Source of the DNA: DASVWZ01 sp963708575
Lineage (GTDB): Bacteria > Acidobacteriota > Terriglobia > Terriglobales > Acidobacteriaceae
Reading direction: 5' to 3'
DNA length: 64,000 nucleotides
Assembly (NCBI GenBank): GCA_963708575.1
Contig: CAVPTB010000007.1
Coordinates: forward strand, 2,628,183-2,692,182
Within the stretch, counting starts at the first letter, position 1. Every line of letters starts with the position of its first letter. The notes under the pieces were generated by a model that did no database searches, had not been told where the DNA came from, and worked only from the letters and a program-made list of their open reading frames with translations. The translations under genes and the position numbers were made by a program. Below are positions 18,401-27,400 of this stretch, piece after piece.

Positions 18401-21400
18401 CCCGCAAAATCACGGTGGATGTGAAGGGCGAAATTCTCGAGCTCAAGAACACCATCAACACCATGGTTGACCAGCTCAACGCCTTCGCTGCCGAGGTTAC
18501 CCGCGTGGCCCGCGAAGTCGGTACCGACGGCAAACTCGGCGGTCAGGCGCAGGTGCCCGGAGTCGCCGGAACCTGGAAAGATCTCACCGACAACGTCAAC
18601 GTCATGGCCGCCAACCTCACTGAACAGGTGCGCGGCATTGTGAAAGTCGTAACTGCCGTGGCGAACGGCGTACTCACGCAAAAGCTGACAGTCAACGCCA
18701 AGGGCGAAGTCGCAGCCCTGGCCGAGACGATCAACAACATGACCGACACCCTCGCCACCTTCGCCGACCAGGTAACCACGGTCGCGCGCGAAGTCGGCGT
18801 GGAAGGCCGTCTTGGCGGACAGGCCAACGTCCCTGGGGCAGCCGGAACCTGGAAGGATCTCACCGGTAACGTGAACTTGCTGGCTGACAACCTGACCAAC
18901 CAGGTGCGCGCCATCGCGGAAGTCGCAACCGCCGTGACGAAAGGCGACTTGACCCGATCAATTCAGGTTGAAGCCAGTGGCGAAGTCGCAGAACTAAAAG
19001 ACAACATCAACACCATGATCAACAACCTCCGTCTCACCACGGAGCGCAACACCGAGCAAGATTGGCTCAAGACCAACCTGGCTCGCTTTACTGGCATGTT
19101 GCAGGGGCAACGCGACCTGACCACCGTAGGCCGCATGTTGCTGTCAGAACTCGCTCCGCTGGTCAACGCACAACAAGGCGTCATTTATCAGATGGAAGGT
19201 GAAGAGTCTGCAGGCATGGTAATGCTCTCCGCCTTCGCTGCAGAAGGACAAGATGGTCATCTCCGCCGTTTGCAAATTGGAGAAGGATTGATTGGTCAGT
19301 GTGCCGCTGAAAAGCGCCGCATGTTGATCACTGATTTGCCCGAGAACACGATCGTCGTTCGCTCAGGTCTGATTGAAGCCGTCCCGCGCAATGTAATCGT
19401 ACTGCCTGTTCTATTCGAGGATCGCGTAAAAGCCGTCATCGAACTCGCCACACTCAGCGCTTTCACCGCATCCCATCTCGCGTTCCTCGAACAACTCACC
19501 GCCAGCATCGGCATCGTGCTGAACAGCATTGAAGCCACCATGCAAACGGAAGGCCTGTTGAAGCAGTCCCAACAATTGGCTGCGGAGCTTCAGACTCAGC
19601 AGAAAGAATTGCAACAGACCAACGAGCAGCTGGCGCAGAAAGCCCAACAGCTGGCTGAACAAAACGTCGAAGTCGAACGCAAGAATCAGGAAATCGAACA
19701 AGCGCGACGCGCCTTGGAAGAAAAAGCCAAGGAGCTCGCTCTCACATCCAAATACAAGTCCGAGTTCCTGGCCAACATGTCGCACGAGTTGCGCACTCCG
19801 CTCAACAGTATTCTGGTGCTGGGCCAGCAGCTCACCGATAACCCCGATGGCAACCTCACTCCGAAACAAGTCGAGTTTGCCCGCACCATACACGGCGCCG
19901 GTACGGACTTGCTGAACCTCATCAGCGACATTCTCGACTTGTCCAAGATCGAATCCGGAACTGTGTCAGTCGAAGCGGAAGAGGTGTTTTTCGCAAGCCT
20001 GCTCGATACAGTGGGCCGGCCCTTCCGTCACGAAGCGGAGAATCGCAAACTCAACTTCGAGGTGCAGACCGATCCGCACCTCTCCCGCAGCCTCGTTACC
20101 GACACCAAGCGTCTGCAACAGGTTCTCAAGAACTTGCTGTCGAATGCCTTCAAATTCACCGAGCAAGGTGGCGTGCGGCTCTCGGTTTCTGCCACTACCG
20201 AAGGCTGGAGCGAAGATCATCCAGTGCTCGGGAAGGCCGCATCGGTCATCGCATTCGAAGTTGCCGATACCGGTATCGGCATCCCATTCGACAAACAACG
20301 CATTATCTTCGAGGCCTTCCAACAGGCAGATGCGGGCACCAGCCGCAAGTATGGCGGCACTGGACTGGGCTTGGCTATCAGCCGCGAGTTGGCCAGTTTG
20401 CTTGGCGGAGAAATCCAATTACGTAGCGCGCCTACCAAGGGCAGCACGTTTACTCTGTATCTGCCGCAGACCTATGTTGGTCCGGCGGGCGCCAACACGG
20501 TCGACCGGAGGACGCCAGCTTCCATTTCCGCGCAGATTTCAGCTGCAGGCGTGGTCGTCGAGCATCCGGTAGAACACATCCCAGACGATCGCGAAGAGCT
20601 GCAACCAGAGGATGCCGTTCTCTTGATCGTGGAAGACGATCCGCACTATGCCCGAGTACTGTGCGATCTCTCCCGCGACAAAGGGTTCAAGGTGCTCGTG
20701 GCGCAACGAGGCACGGAGGCACTTGCCCTGGCGCGCGAATTCCGGCCGGCCGCGATCTCCCTGGATGTATTCCTTCCCGATATGCTGGGCTGGACGGTTT
20801 TGAATCATCTGAAGCAGGATCCGGCCACACGGCACATTCCGGTCCAGATGTTGACCTTGGATGAAGACCGGCAGCATGGCTTGGCTCGCGGCGCTTTTGC
20901 CTTCGTTACCAAGCCAACCACGCCGGAAGGGCTGGAATCAGCTCTGGCTCGCATCAAGGAATACGCGACGCCTCGGCGCAAGCGCCTCCTGGTCGTGGAA
21001 GATAATCCCGCCGAGCAACTTAGCATCCGGGAACTGCTTGGCCACGACGACATAGACGTCACAGTCGCTGATTCGGGTGCTGATGCCCTCAACCGGTTAC
21101 AGCAGGACAAATTCGACTGCATGGTCCTGGATCTGCGTCTTCCAGATATGACCGGCTTTGACGTCCTGGAAAAAATCGGGGAGGAAGAGAATCTGACCGA
21201 TTTGCCCATTGTGGTATTCACCGGTAAGGAACTGTCTCCCGAGGAGGACGCGCAGCTCCACACCCTGGCTCGAAGCGTGGTCGTGAAAGGTGTGGAGTCA
21301 CCCGAACGCCTGTTGGACGAAACCGCGCTCTTCCTCCACCGTGTGGTGTCGGAATTGCCTCCGGAGAAGCAGCGTATGCTTGACCGCCTGCACCGATCGG

Positions 21401-21783
21401 ATGATGCGCTGGTTGGAAGAAGGGTTCTTGTTGTCGACGATGACGTCCGCAACATCTTCGCCTTGAGTAGCGTGCTGGAACGCAGAGGAATGACAGTGCT
21501 CACGGCGGGGACTGGGCGCGAGGCCATATCCACATTGGAATCTACCCCCGATGTCGCAATTGTATTGATGGACATCATGATGCCTGAAATGGACGGCTAC
21601 GAGACGATGCAGGTGATCCGTCAAAAGGCCGCTTTCCGACGTTTACCCATCATCGCCCTAACGGCGAAAGCCATGAAGGGCGATCGCGAGAAGTGCCTGG
21701 AAGCAGGGGCATCCGAGTATCTGGCCAAGCCGGTAAACACTGACCAGCTACTCTCAGCGTTACGCATGTGGCTGCATCGATAG
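15421..21783 (+). CDS. Giant soluble poly-HAMP hybrid histidine kinase with three receiver domains
   Basis: A 2120-residue cytoplasmic signalling protein with no transmembrane helix. ATG 15421 follows GGAGGGG directly. Residues 45-205 hold diverged HAMP-like segments; residues 206-1217 are eleven tandem 92-residue HAMP units; 1221-1375 is a GAF domain; 1375-1440 a Q/E-rich coiled coil; then HisKA with phospho-acceptor H1455 in SHELRTPLNS, a HATPase_c domain (around 1565-1690, GTGLGLAISRELASLLGGE), and three receiver domains with phospho-acceptors D1782, D1904 and D2051. The layout recalls fungal group III (Nik1-type) osmosensor kinases, where stacked HAMPs are the sensor; bacterial relatives exist. 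It probably drives a multistep phosphorelay with the REC-PAS-HK gene 32 bases downstream. The input signal is unknown. Confidence 0.95.
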   Translation: MIVERSREPSPFRKVKMRRSTAAPPKNGQSSVTPKDNGHSGVDLLHQVSPADLGVVLAGLQTMRDGDFSVRLPGSWTGLAGKIADTFNEIVAVNQQMAQELKRVGQVVGKEGKTRERTRFHESRGAWGEMEVSVNTLVEDLLRPTTEVTRAIAAVAQGNLTQTVRLDVDGRPLEGEFLRSAEIVNTMIQQLGVFTAEVTRVAREVGTDGKLGGQAQVPGVAGTWKDLTDSVNSMASNLTGQVRNIAEVATAVASGDLSRKITVDVRGEILQLKEAINTMVDQLRSFASEVTRVAREVGTDGKLGGQAVVPGVAGTWKDLTDSVNAMAGNLTAQVRNIAEVTTAVARGDLSRKITVDVKGEILELKDTINTMVDQLNAFAGEVTRVAREVGTEGKLGGQAQVPGVGGTWKDLTDNVNFMASNLTGQVRNIAEVATAIASGDLSRKITVDVRGEILQLKETLNTMVDQLNRFAGEVTRVAREVGTEGRLGGQANVPGVAGTWKDLTDSVNSMAGNLTGQVRNIAEVTTAVARGDLSRKITVDVKGEILELKNTINTMVDQLNAFAGEVTRVAREVGTEGKLGGQAQVPGVGGTWKDLTDNVNFLASNLTGQVRNIAEVTTAVARGDLSRKITVDVKGEILELKDTINTMVDQLRAFASEVTRVAREVGTDGKLGGQAQVPGVAGTWKDLTDSVNSMASNLTGQVRNIAEVSTAIASGNLSKKITVNVSGEILLLKDTINTMVDQLNAFAGEVTRVAREVGTEGRLGGQANVPGVAGTWKDLTDSVNSMAGNLTGQVRNIAEVTTAVARGDLSRKITVDVKGEILELKNTINTMVDQLNAFAGEVTRVAREVGTDGKLGGQAQVPGVAGTWKDLTDNVNFMASNLTGQVRNIAEVATAIANGDLSKKITVDVRGEILQLKETLNTMVEQLRSFAAEVTRVAREVGSEGRLGGQANVPGVAGTWKDLTDSVNAMAGNLTAQVRNIAEVTTAVARGDLSRKITVDVKGEILELKNTINTMVDQLNAFAAEVTRVAREVGTDGKLGGQAQVPGVAGTWKDLTDNVNVMAANLTEQVRGIVKVVTAVANGVLTQKLTVNAKGEVAALAETINNMTDTLATFADQVTTVAREVGVEGRLGGQANVPGAAGTWKDLTGNVNLLADNLTNQVRAIAEVATAVTKGDLTRSIQVEASGEVAELKDNINTMINNLRLTTERNTEQDWLKTNLARFTGMLQGQRDLTTVGRMLLSELAPLVNAQQGVIYQMEGEESAGMVMLSAFAAEGQDGHLRRLQIGEGLIGQCAAEKRRMLITDLPENTIVVRSGLIEAVPRNVIVLPVLFEDRVKAVIELATLSAFTASHLAFLEQLTASIGIVLNSIEATMQTEGLLKQSQQLAAELQTQQKELQQTNEQLAQKAQQLAEQNVEVERKNQEIEQARRALEEKAKELALTSKYKSEFLANMSHELRTPLNSILVLGQQLTDNPDGNLTPKQVEFARTIHGAGTDLLNLISDILDLSKIESGTVSVEAEEVFFASLLDTVGRPFRHEAENRKLNFEVQTDPHLSRSLVTDTKRLQQVLKNLLSNAFKFTEQGGVRLSVSATTEGWSEDHPVLGKAASVIAFEVADTGIGIPFDKQRIIFEAFQQADAGTSRKYGGTGLGLAISRELASLLGGEIQLRSAPTKGSTFTLYLPQTYVGPAGANTVDRRTPASISAQISAAGVVVEHPVEHIPDDREELQPEDAVLLIVEDDPHYARVLCDLSRDKGFKVLVAQRGTEALALAREFRPAAISLDVFLPDMLGWTVLNHLKQDPATRHIPVQMLTLDEDRQHGLARGAFAFVTKPTTPEGLESALARIKEYATPRRKRLLVVEDNPAEQLSIRELLGHDDIDVTVADSGADALNRLQQDKFDCMVLDLRLPDMTGFDVLEKIGEEENLTDLPIVVFTGKELSPEEDAQLHTLARSVVVKGVESPERLLDETALFLHRVVSELPPEKQRMLDRLHRSDDALVGRRVLVVDDDVRNIFALSSVLERRGMTVLTAGTGREAISTLESTPDVAIVLMDIMMPEMDGYETMQVIRQKAAFRRLPIIALTAKAMKGDREKCLEAGASEYLAKPVNTDQLLSALRMWLHR
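16036..19071 (+). repeat. Eleven in-frame 276-base repeats (HAMP units)
   Basis: The repeat begins at the glycine of each VAREVG junction, with starts every 276 bases from 16036 to 18796 and no insertion or deletion. Each 92-residue unit contains GTWKDLT, QVRNIAEV and TINTMVDQL-like cores, i.e. two concatenated HAMP modules. Units 1-9 are nearly identical in protein; units 10 and 11 diverge towards the GAF domain. Units 4 and 7 are identical over all 92 residues while their codons differ. Confidence 0.97.
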
Positions 21784-21815
21784 GAGCTGTTATTCAATCT
21801 CAGCAGAGCAGGTCA

Positions 21816-23414
21816 ATGGACGACGACAAGGTCAACATCCTGATGGTGGATGATCATCCGGGCAAACTTCTCAGCTATGAGGTGATGCTGGAAGAGCTCG
21901 GAGAGAATTTGATCAAGGCGAATTCCGGCAGAGTAGCGCTGGAGGAACTGCTGAAAAATGACGTGGCCGTGGTGTTGATGGACGTCAGCATGCCCGAGAT
22001 GGATGGCTTCGAGCTGGCCCGAATGATCCGCCAGCATCCTCGCTTTCAGAAAACCGCGATCATCTTTATTTCGGCCGTTCACCTCACCGATCTGGACCGG
22101 CTGAAGGGCTACGAACTCGGTGCAGTGGATTATATTTCCGTGCCGGTTATTCCTGAACTGTTGCGCGCGAAGGTCAGCGTTTTTTCCGAATTGCATCGCA
22201 AGACTCGCCAACTCGAAATTCTAAACCGCCAACTTGAGCGGCGGGTCGAGGAACGAACCGAGGAATTGGAACGAAGGGCTGAAACACTCGAACAGCTCAA
22301 CGAGGAATTGGCGCGCAAGAATCAACAGCTCGATGCCATCGTAAAAACTGCTCCGACCATCATCTTCAGCACCATGGCGGATGGATTGAGCGATTACGTC
22401 AGCGAACAATTCGAGCAGTACACCGGCGTTTCATCGGAATCCAGCAGCTTCGCATTGCTCGATTACATCCACTCTGACGATTTGGACGAAGCTCGCGCTT
22501 GCTGGAATCGATGCCTTGAGACTGGCGAACTCTACGAATCCGAATACCGACTGCGGGGCAGGGATGGCAGCTACCGGTGGTTTCGCGCTCGAGCCGTGCC
22601 GATTCGTGACCATGTGGGAGAAATCGTGCGCTGGTACGGCACGTGCTCCGACATACATGACAGTAAAGTCCTTGAACACTCGATTCGAGAGAACGCGGTC
22701 GAACTCGAAAAGATGGTCGACAAGAGAACCGAGGAGCTTCGTCGTCTCTCGGGACGCTTGTTGACCATGCAGGATGAAGAGCGCCGCCGTATGGCTCGCG
22801 AGTTACACGACGGGTTAGGCCAGGAGTTGGTCGCTGCGAAAATGATGCTCGAAGAGATCCTCAGAAAGCAGCCGACTGATCCCCAAGCTCGCATCACTAT
22901 GGAAGCCAGCCACCTTATCGATCGAGCTTTGCAGCAAGTTCGCACTATCTCCCACCTTCTGCACCCGCCGCTGCTGGATGAGGTCGGATTGCTTTCTGCT
23001 TTGCGCTGGTATCTCGACGGCTTAACCAGCCGCAGCGGAATCCAAACCTCGCTGGATGTGCAGCCCCGCAATTTCCCTCGTCTCCCTTCGGATCTGGAGA
23101 CTGCTATTTTTCGGATCGTGCAGGAAGCTCTGACCAATGTTTTCCGCCATTCCGGAGCCAGGAAAGGGTGGGTTAGCCTGAGTGGCGAAGGAAACGAACT
23201 GGTGGTCACGGTTCGCGACGACGGTAAGGGAGTCGGAGAACATATTGCCCAACTTCGTCCCGACAGCATCGGTGTAGGTATCGGAGGAATGAAGCAGCGG
23301 GCCAAAGAACTGGGCGGCGAACTGCGCGTTAGCAACGCGAGCCCGGGCACTCTGGTGGAAGTCGTGATTCCCTTCAGCAGTTCGGTCCGCGAAGTGATAA
23401 CTGCAACCGCCTGA
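21816..23414 (+). CDS. REC-PAS-HisKA_3 sensor kinase
   Basis: A soluble 532-residue kinase with an N-terminal receiver. Receiver residues 7-125 carry the acidic pair in MVDDHPG and phospho-acceptor D56 in VLMDVSMPEMDG. A coiled coil (about 130-175, LERRVEERTEELERR) leads to a PAS/PAC domain (about 180-295), a second coil, then HisKA_3 with H331 in RELHDGLGQE and a NarX/DesK-type HATPase (IVQEALTNVFRHS, DDGKGVG, GGMKQRAKELGGEL). ATG 21816 lies 32 bases after the hybrid kinase stop; a GTG at 21768 would overlap it. The receiver suggests it is switched by phosphate from the upstream giant kinase, passing the signal to a LuxR-type response regulator not present in the window. Confidence 0.92.
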   Translation: MDDDKVNILMVDDHPGKLLSYEVMLEELGENLIKANSGRVALEELLKNDVAVVLMDVSMPEMDGFELARMIRQHPRFQKTAIIFISAVHLTDLDRLKGYELGAVDYISVPVIPELLRAKVSVFSELHRKTRQLEILNRQLERRVEERTEELERRAETLEQLNEELARKNQQLDAIVKTAPTIIFSTMADGLSDYVSEQFEQYTGVSSESSSFALLDYIHSDDLDEARACWNRCLETGELYESEYRLRGRDGSYRWFRARAVPIRDHVGEIVRWYGTCSDIHDSKVLEHSIRENAVELEKMVDKRTEELRRLSGRLLTMQDEERRRMARELHDGLGQELVAAKMMLEEILRKQPTDPQARITMEASHLIDRALQQVRTISHLLHPPLLDEVGLLSALRWYLDGLTSRSGIQTSLDVQPRNFPRLPSDLETAIFRIVQEALTNVFRHSGARKGWVSLSGEGNELVVTVRDDGKGVGEHIAQLRPDSIGVGIGGMKQRAKELGGELRVSNASPGTLVEVVIPFSSSVREVITATA

Positions 23415-23446
23415 CTCCGCCATCAATCTTTCACCACACGCTCACG

Positions 23447-24397
23447 CTAGGAAGCGTCAATTTCTCTCGTTCTCACTTCCGTGGCCAGCCTCTCGACTAT
23501 TTCTGAAGAAATTTCACCAGTTCTCTTCGCCAGGCAGTTCGCTGCCCCGCACGCTGTTGCGAAACGAAGCGCACGTTCCCCGTGCCAGCCCTGCAGGTTG
23601 GCATAGGCGAAGCCGGCGAGCGTTGCGTCTCCGCAGCCCACAGTCGAAATCGCCTGCACTTGAGGCGGCTCGGCAAACCATGAATGCGCGCTGTGCTCTT
23701 CCACCCAGACCATTCCTCTTGCGCCCAAAGTAATCGCACAGCTTCGGGGCCCGCGGTTTGTTAGTTGCCGGGCGGCGCGAGCAGCATCTTCTGGGGTGGC
23801 GATCGATGACTTCAGAACCGCTTTCGCCTCGCTCCAGTTCGGCTTGACCAGATCCGGCGCCGCTTCGAGTCCAGCCGACAGGCCGTCTCCGCTGGCGTCC
23901 AGGAAAATCTTCGAACCAGCTTCTTTGGCCTTGGCAATAATGGAGGAGTAAAAATCCGATGGCACCCCAGGTGGCAAACTTCCGGACGCAACCACCAATG
24001 CCCCTCGCATCGTTCCTTGGAGTAGTTCTGTTATCCCTTCGAGCATGGCGTTTCGCTCAGCGAGAGATACCTGGCCTCCGGGTTCCAGCAACTCTGTGAT
24101 GCGGCCAGTATTTTCGATGACCTCGAGGTTTACTCTCGTCGGAGACTGCGTCCGCACCGGCACAACTTCAATCCCGAGCTGACCCAATTCGGTTGCAAGC
24201 TGTTCACCGATTCCGCCGCCTAGAAAGCCGATCCAGGCAGTCCTCACACCCAAGGCATGTGCGGCCAGAGCAACGTGGGCGGCCTTTCCGCCAGGAAGAG
24301 AATCGACTGTCTGAGCACGCTGGACTTCTCCAACGTTAAACTGTGGAAGTCGCACGCGGCGGTCTAAGCCCGGATTCGCGCTGACGCACAGGATCAT
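23447..24397 (-). CDS. PfkB sugar-phosphate kinase (1-phosphofructokinase / tagatose-6-phosphate kinase group)
   Basis: A 316-residue cytoplasmic kinase. The opening ILCVSANPGLDRRVRL and PGGKAAHVALAAHALG are typical of the FruK/LacC branch of PfkB kinases, which act on phosphorylated ketohexoses, and STVGCGDATLAGFA supplies the anion hole and catalytic aspartate (the family has GAGD; here GCGD). It lies on the minus strand, 46 bases after the TonB receptor gene, and may be co-transcribed with it. With the nearby AgaS-like isomerase it would fit tagatose 6-phosphate phosphorylation, but fructose 1-phosphate is equally possible. Confidence 0.83.
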   Translation of the reverse strand: MILCVSANPGLDRRVRLPQFNVGEVQRAQTVDSLPGGKAAHVALAAHALGVRTAWIGFLGGGIGEQLATELGQLGIEVVPVRTQSPTRVNLEVIENTGRITELLEPGGQVSLAERNAMLEGITELLQGTMRGALVVASGSLPPGVPSDFYSSIIAKAKEAGSKIFLDASGDGLSAGLEAAPDLVKPNWSEAKAVLKSSIATPEDAARAARQLTNRGPRSCAITLGARGMVWVEEHSAHSWFAEPPQVQAISTVGCGDATLAGFAYANLQGWHGERALRFATACGAANCLAKRTGEISSEIVERLATEVRTREIDAS

Positions 24398-24443
24398 GCA
24401 AGGCCCCGTGCTAAGTGGCTATTTTCCCAAACCAGTTTCGCCA

Positions 24444-27400
24444 TCAGAAGTAAAACTTTAACGCAAACTGGATTTGGCGTGGGGCACGCGCAGCCGCTGC
24501 ATACCCGAATTGCGACGTACCCCGTTCCAGAGTTACCGGCTCCTGGCTGATTTCTCCCGGTATTCCAAACAAGGGGTTCACATGATTGAAGGCATTAAAG
24601 AACTCTGCCCGGAATTCGAAATGCATCTGCTCCCGGACCGGAACGATCTTGAATAGGGACATATCCCACTCTTGCAGTCCGGGACCACGAATGATGTTGC
24701 GGCTCGCATCTCCGAACGTACCCAAAACGCCGTTCGGCGCGAATGCACAGGTGTTGAATAGAGTCCCGGGGATACACGGCGCAGCATTCGGATTACCCAC
24801 GAGGTTAGGCCGCGTACAATAAAACCCTACCGTGCCGCCGCAATCGGAATTGGAAACGTTGGTTACTGCGTCCGTCGCCGTAAACCAGTTTCCGGTGGAG
24901 GCGCTGGTGATACCCGCCAGTTGCCAGTTGCCTACGATCTGATTCACAAACCCCGTGGCGTTCCCGGCAAGCCACTTGCCGTGGCCGAATGGGAGATCGT
25001 AAGCGTAGCTGACTACAAAGCGGTGGCGAACGTCGAAGTCCGCATTGCCGTATTCCAACATGGGATCTGTCTGCAGGCGGAAGTCGCCATTATTCCCCGA
25101 TCCCAGACTCGCGTTCGAAGCGTCATCGAGTGCGTGGCTATACGTGTAAGACGCCTGGAACTGCAAACCGTGGCTGAGGCGCTTTTCCAGCCGGGCCTGC
25201 AAAGAGTTGTAGTTCGACGTTATGTTGGAGCGAAGGGTGGCGATGCTGGTATCGAACAGAGGAGAACAGGAGTCAGGATTGTCCACGCTGCAAGGCGTTG
25301 ACGATCCTGGAATCGTAGCATGGGCGGGTCTTCGCGGTGCGGTCGGAATAGAAGAGTCCGCTGTCGGAGTTGCCTGGTTGCCGTTGTAAAACCCATAAAG
25401 GCGCGATCCCGCCGAACCCGCGTAAGAAATCTCCAGCACAGTATCTTTCGCTAGTTCCCGCTGCACTCCCAGGTGCCACTGCTGTGTGTACGGAGTTTTG
25501 AGGTGGGGATCCAACGAATACAGCTGCGGGGTATTCGGATCGGTCAGAGAAGTCGCCGGAAACCCATTCGACAACTGGTTCAGGCCGGGGATCGAGCAAT
25601 CCGGCTGCCCAGGATTATTGTTGGCGGCAGCTTGGCTACACGGCGGCGAGAACGCTTGTGTGACAAAAAACGGAGGGTTGAAACCCGGACTCGGATTGGA
25701 GAATGGCCCGTTCTCCTCTCCCCCGTAAAAGATGCCATAACCTCCTCTCAGGACCGTCGCGGGAGTCATTTGATAAGCAAATCCCACCCGCGGCGCAAAG
25801 TCCTTCAAGTCCGGCGAGATCAGTCCCGGGGTTCCGTTCCGTTGGATCGGCAGTTCGGACGACAGAAGGGGCGTCAGTTGCGCGTTCTGTCCGGCCGGAA
25901 CGATGAGTGAGTCGGTAGCGAAATCAAAGTTAGCCTGTTCGTTATGAGCTGCTTTGATAGTTCCGAACAATTCGTACCGCAGGCCCAGATTCAAGGTCAG
26001 GCGCTGCGTAGCTCGAATATCGTCTTCAGTGAAGAAAGAATAAACATAGCGATGGTAGTCGACAGTATGGAGGTTATTGATCGATCCACTATCCGCAATT
26101 CCCAGCAGGAACGTACCGAACGCTTCCCCACCGGTACCGGGTTGCGCCGGATTATCGGTGAAATCGCTCCCGAAACCTAATGCGCCACGAGGCGCTGCAG
26201 GTTGGAACATGGTGAACTGTTCTCTGCGAATTTCCGTTCCGAACTTAAGTGAGTGACGGCCATGCACCAACGAGAGATTCTCGTTCACCACAAATGCGTT
26301 CTGCTTCTCGACAGACGGCAGGTATCCCGAACTGCCGATGCTGACCGTGCCATCACCGAAGGAAAGAGAGGGCAAGCCCCCGATATTCGGACCGAAGGGC
26401 ACACCGGGAAAATTCAGCTGACCAGAAATATTCTCGTTGTAGTTCAGATTCAACCGGTGAGAATTGATTCGGTTGTAGCCCACGCGGAACTCATTCACCA
26501 GGTTTGGCCGGAATGTATGCACCTCGCTGATAGCGACGCTCCTGTATGAGTCGTCCTGATAGCCATCAGCAAAACTACCGCCGTCGAGCGCATTGCTGAA
26601 TGGGGACGGAATGAAGCTCGGCTGATCCTCGTAACTGAAACGGCCAAACAAGTTGTCTCGGTCGGAGAAGGTCTGGTCGATACGAACGTCAAAATTGTTC
26701 TGGCTCTCGCTCTTTTTCGGATCAGAGAGAAAGTTTCCGCCTGCCAGGTTCACGTTCGGCGCGGGGTAGAGGGCTGCCAGCCGGGCCGCCAGAGGATCGA
26801 TGAGGTTAGCCGGAATGATATTCGTCGGAACAATCCCGCCGTTGATCGGATAACCGCAAAGACCCGTGGGGTAATTCGGAGAAACGCCGGAAGGGGCGGC
26901 CTTGGTAAGACGAGTGTTAAATAATTCCCCAACGTAGGTGGGATTCCCGTTGCAATCGAGTGCGGTCTGCCCGTTCGGCAAGCCGGTGGTGGGATCGAGC
27001 GCTTGCACCGGAGTGTTGGTCAGAAATGAGGAGAAGTTTCCGCCGATCATATCCGGGGTGGGTATACTCACGAGCCAAGGCGTAGCCTCACGGATACGAA
27101 GCCCCTCATAGTCAGCAAAAAAGAATGTCTTGTTTTTAATGATGGGGCCGCCGAGCGTCGCTCCAAACTGGTTCTGTTTGTAGGGCTGTCTCCCAAACAC
27201 GTCGAACGCATTGCGACCATCTAACGCCTCGTTGCGCAGGAATTCGTAGGCGTCGCCATGAAACTGGTTTGTTCCAGACTTAATAACGGCATTCAGGATG
27301 GCGCCATTACCGCGACCAAATTCGGCGCTGTAGGCGTTCGTCTGAACCTTGAACTCCTGGATTGCATCGACTGAAGGTTGAATGACGTAAGCGCTTCCGT

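Noticed and set aside
15655..18914. Many antisense frames across the HAMP repeats
   Set aside because: They repeat at 276-base intervals because the coding strand repeats; they are shadows.
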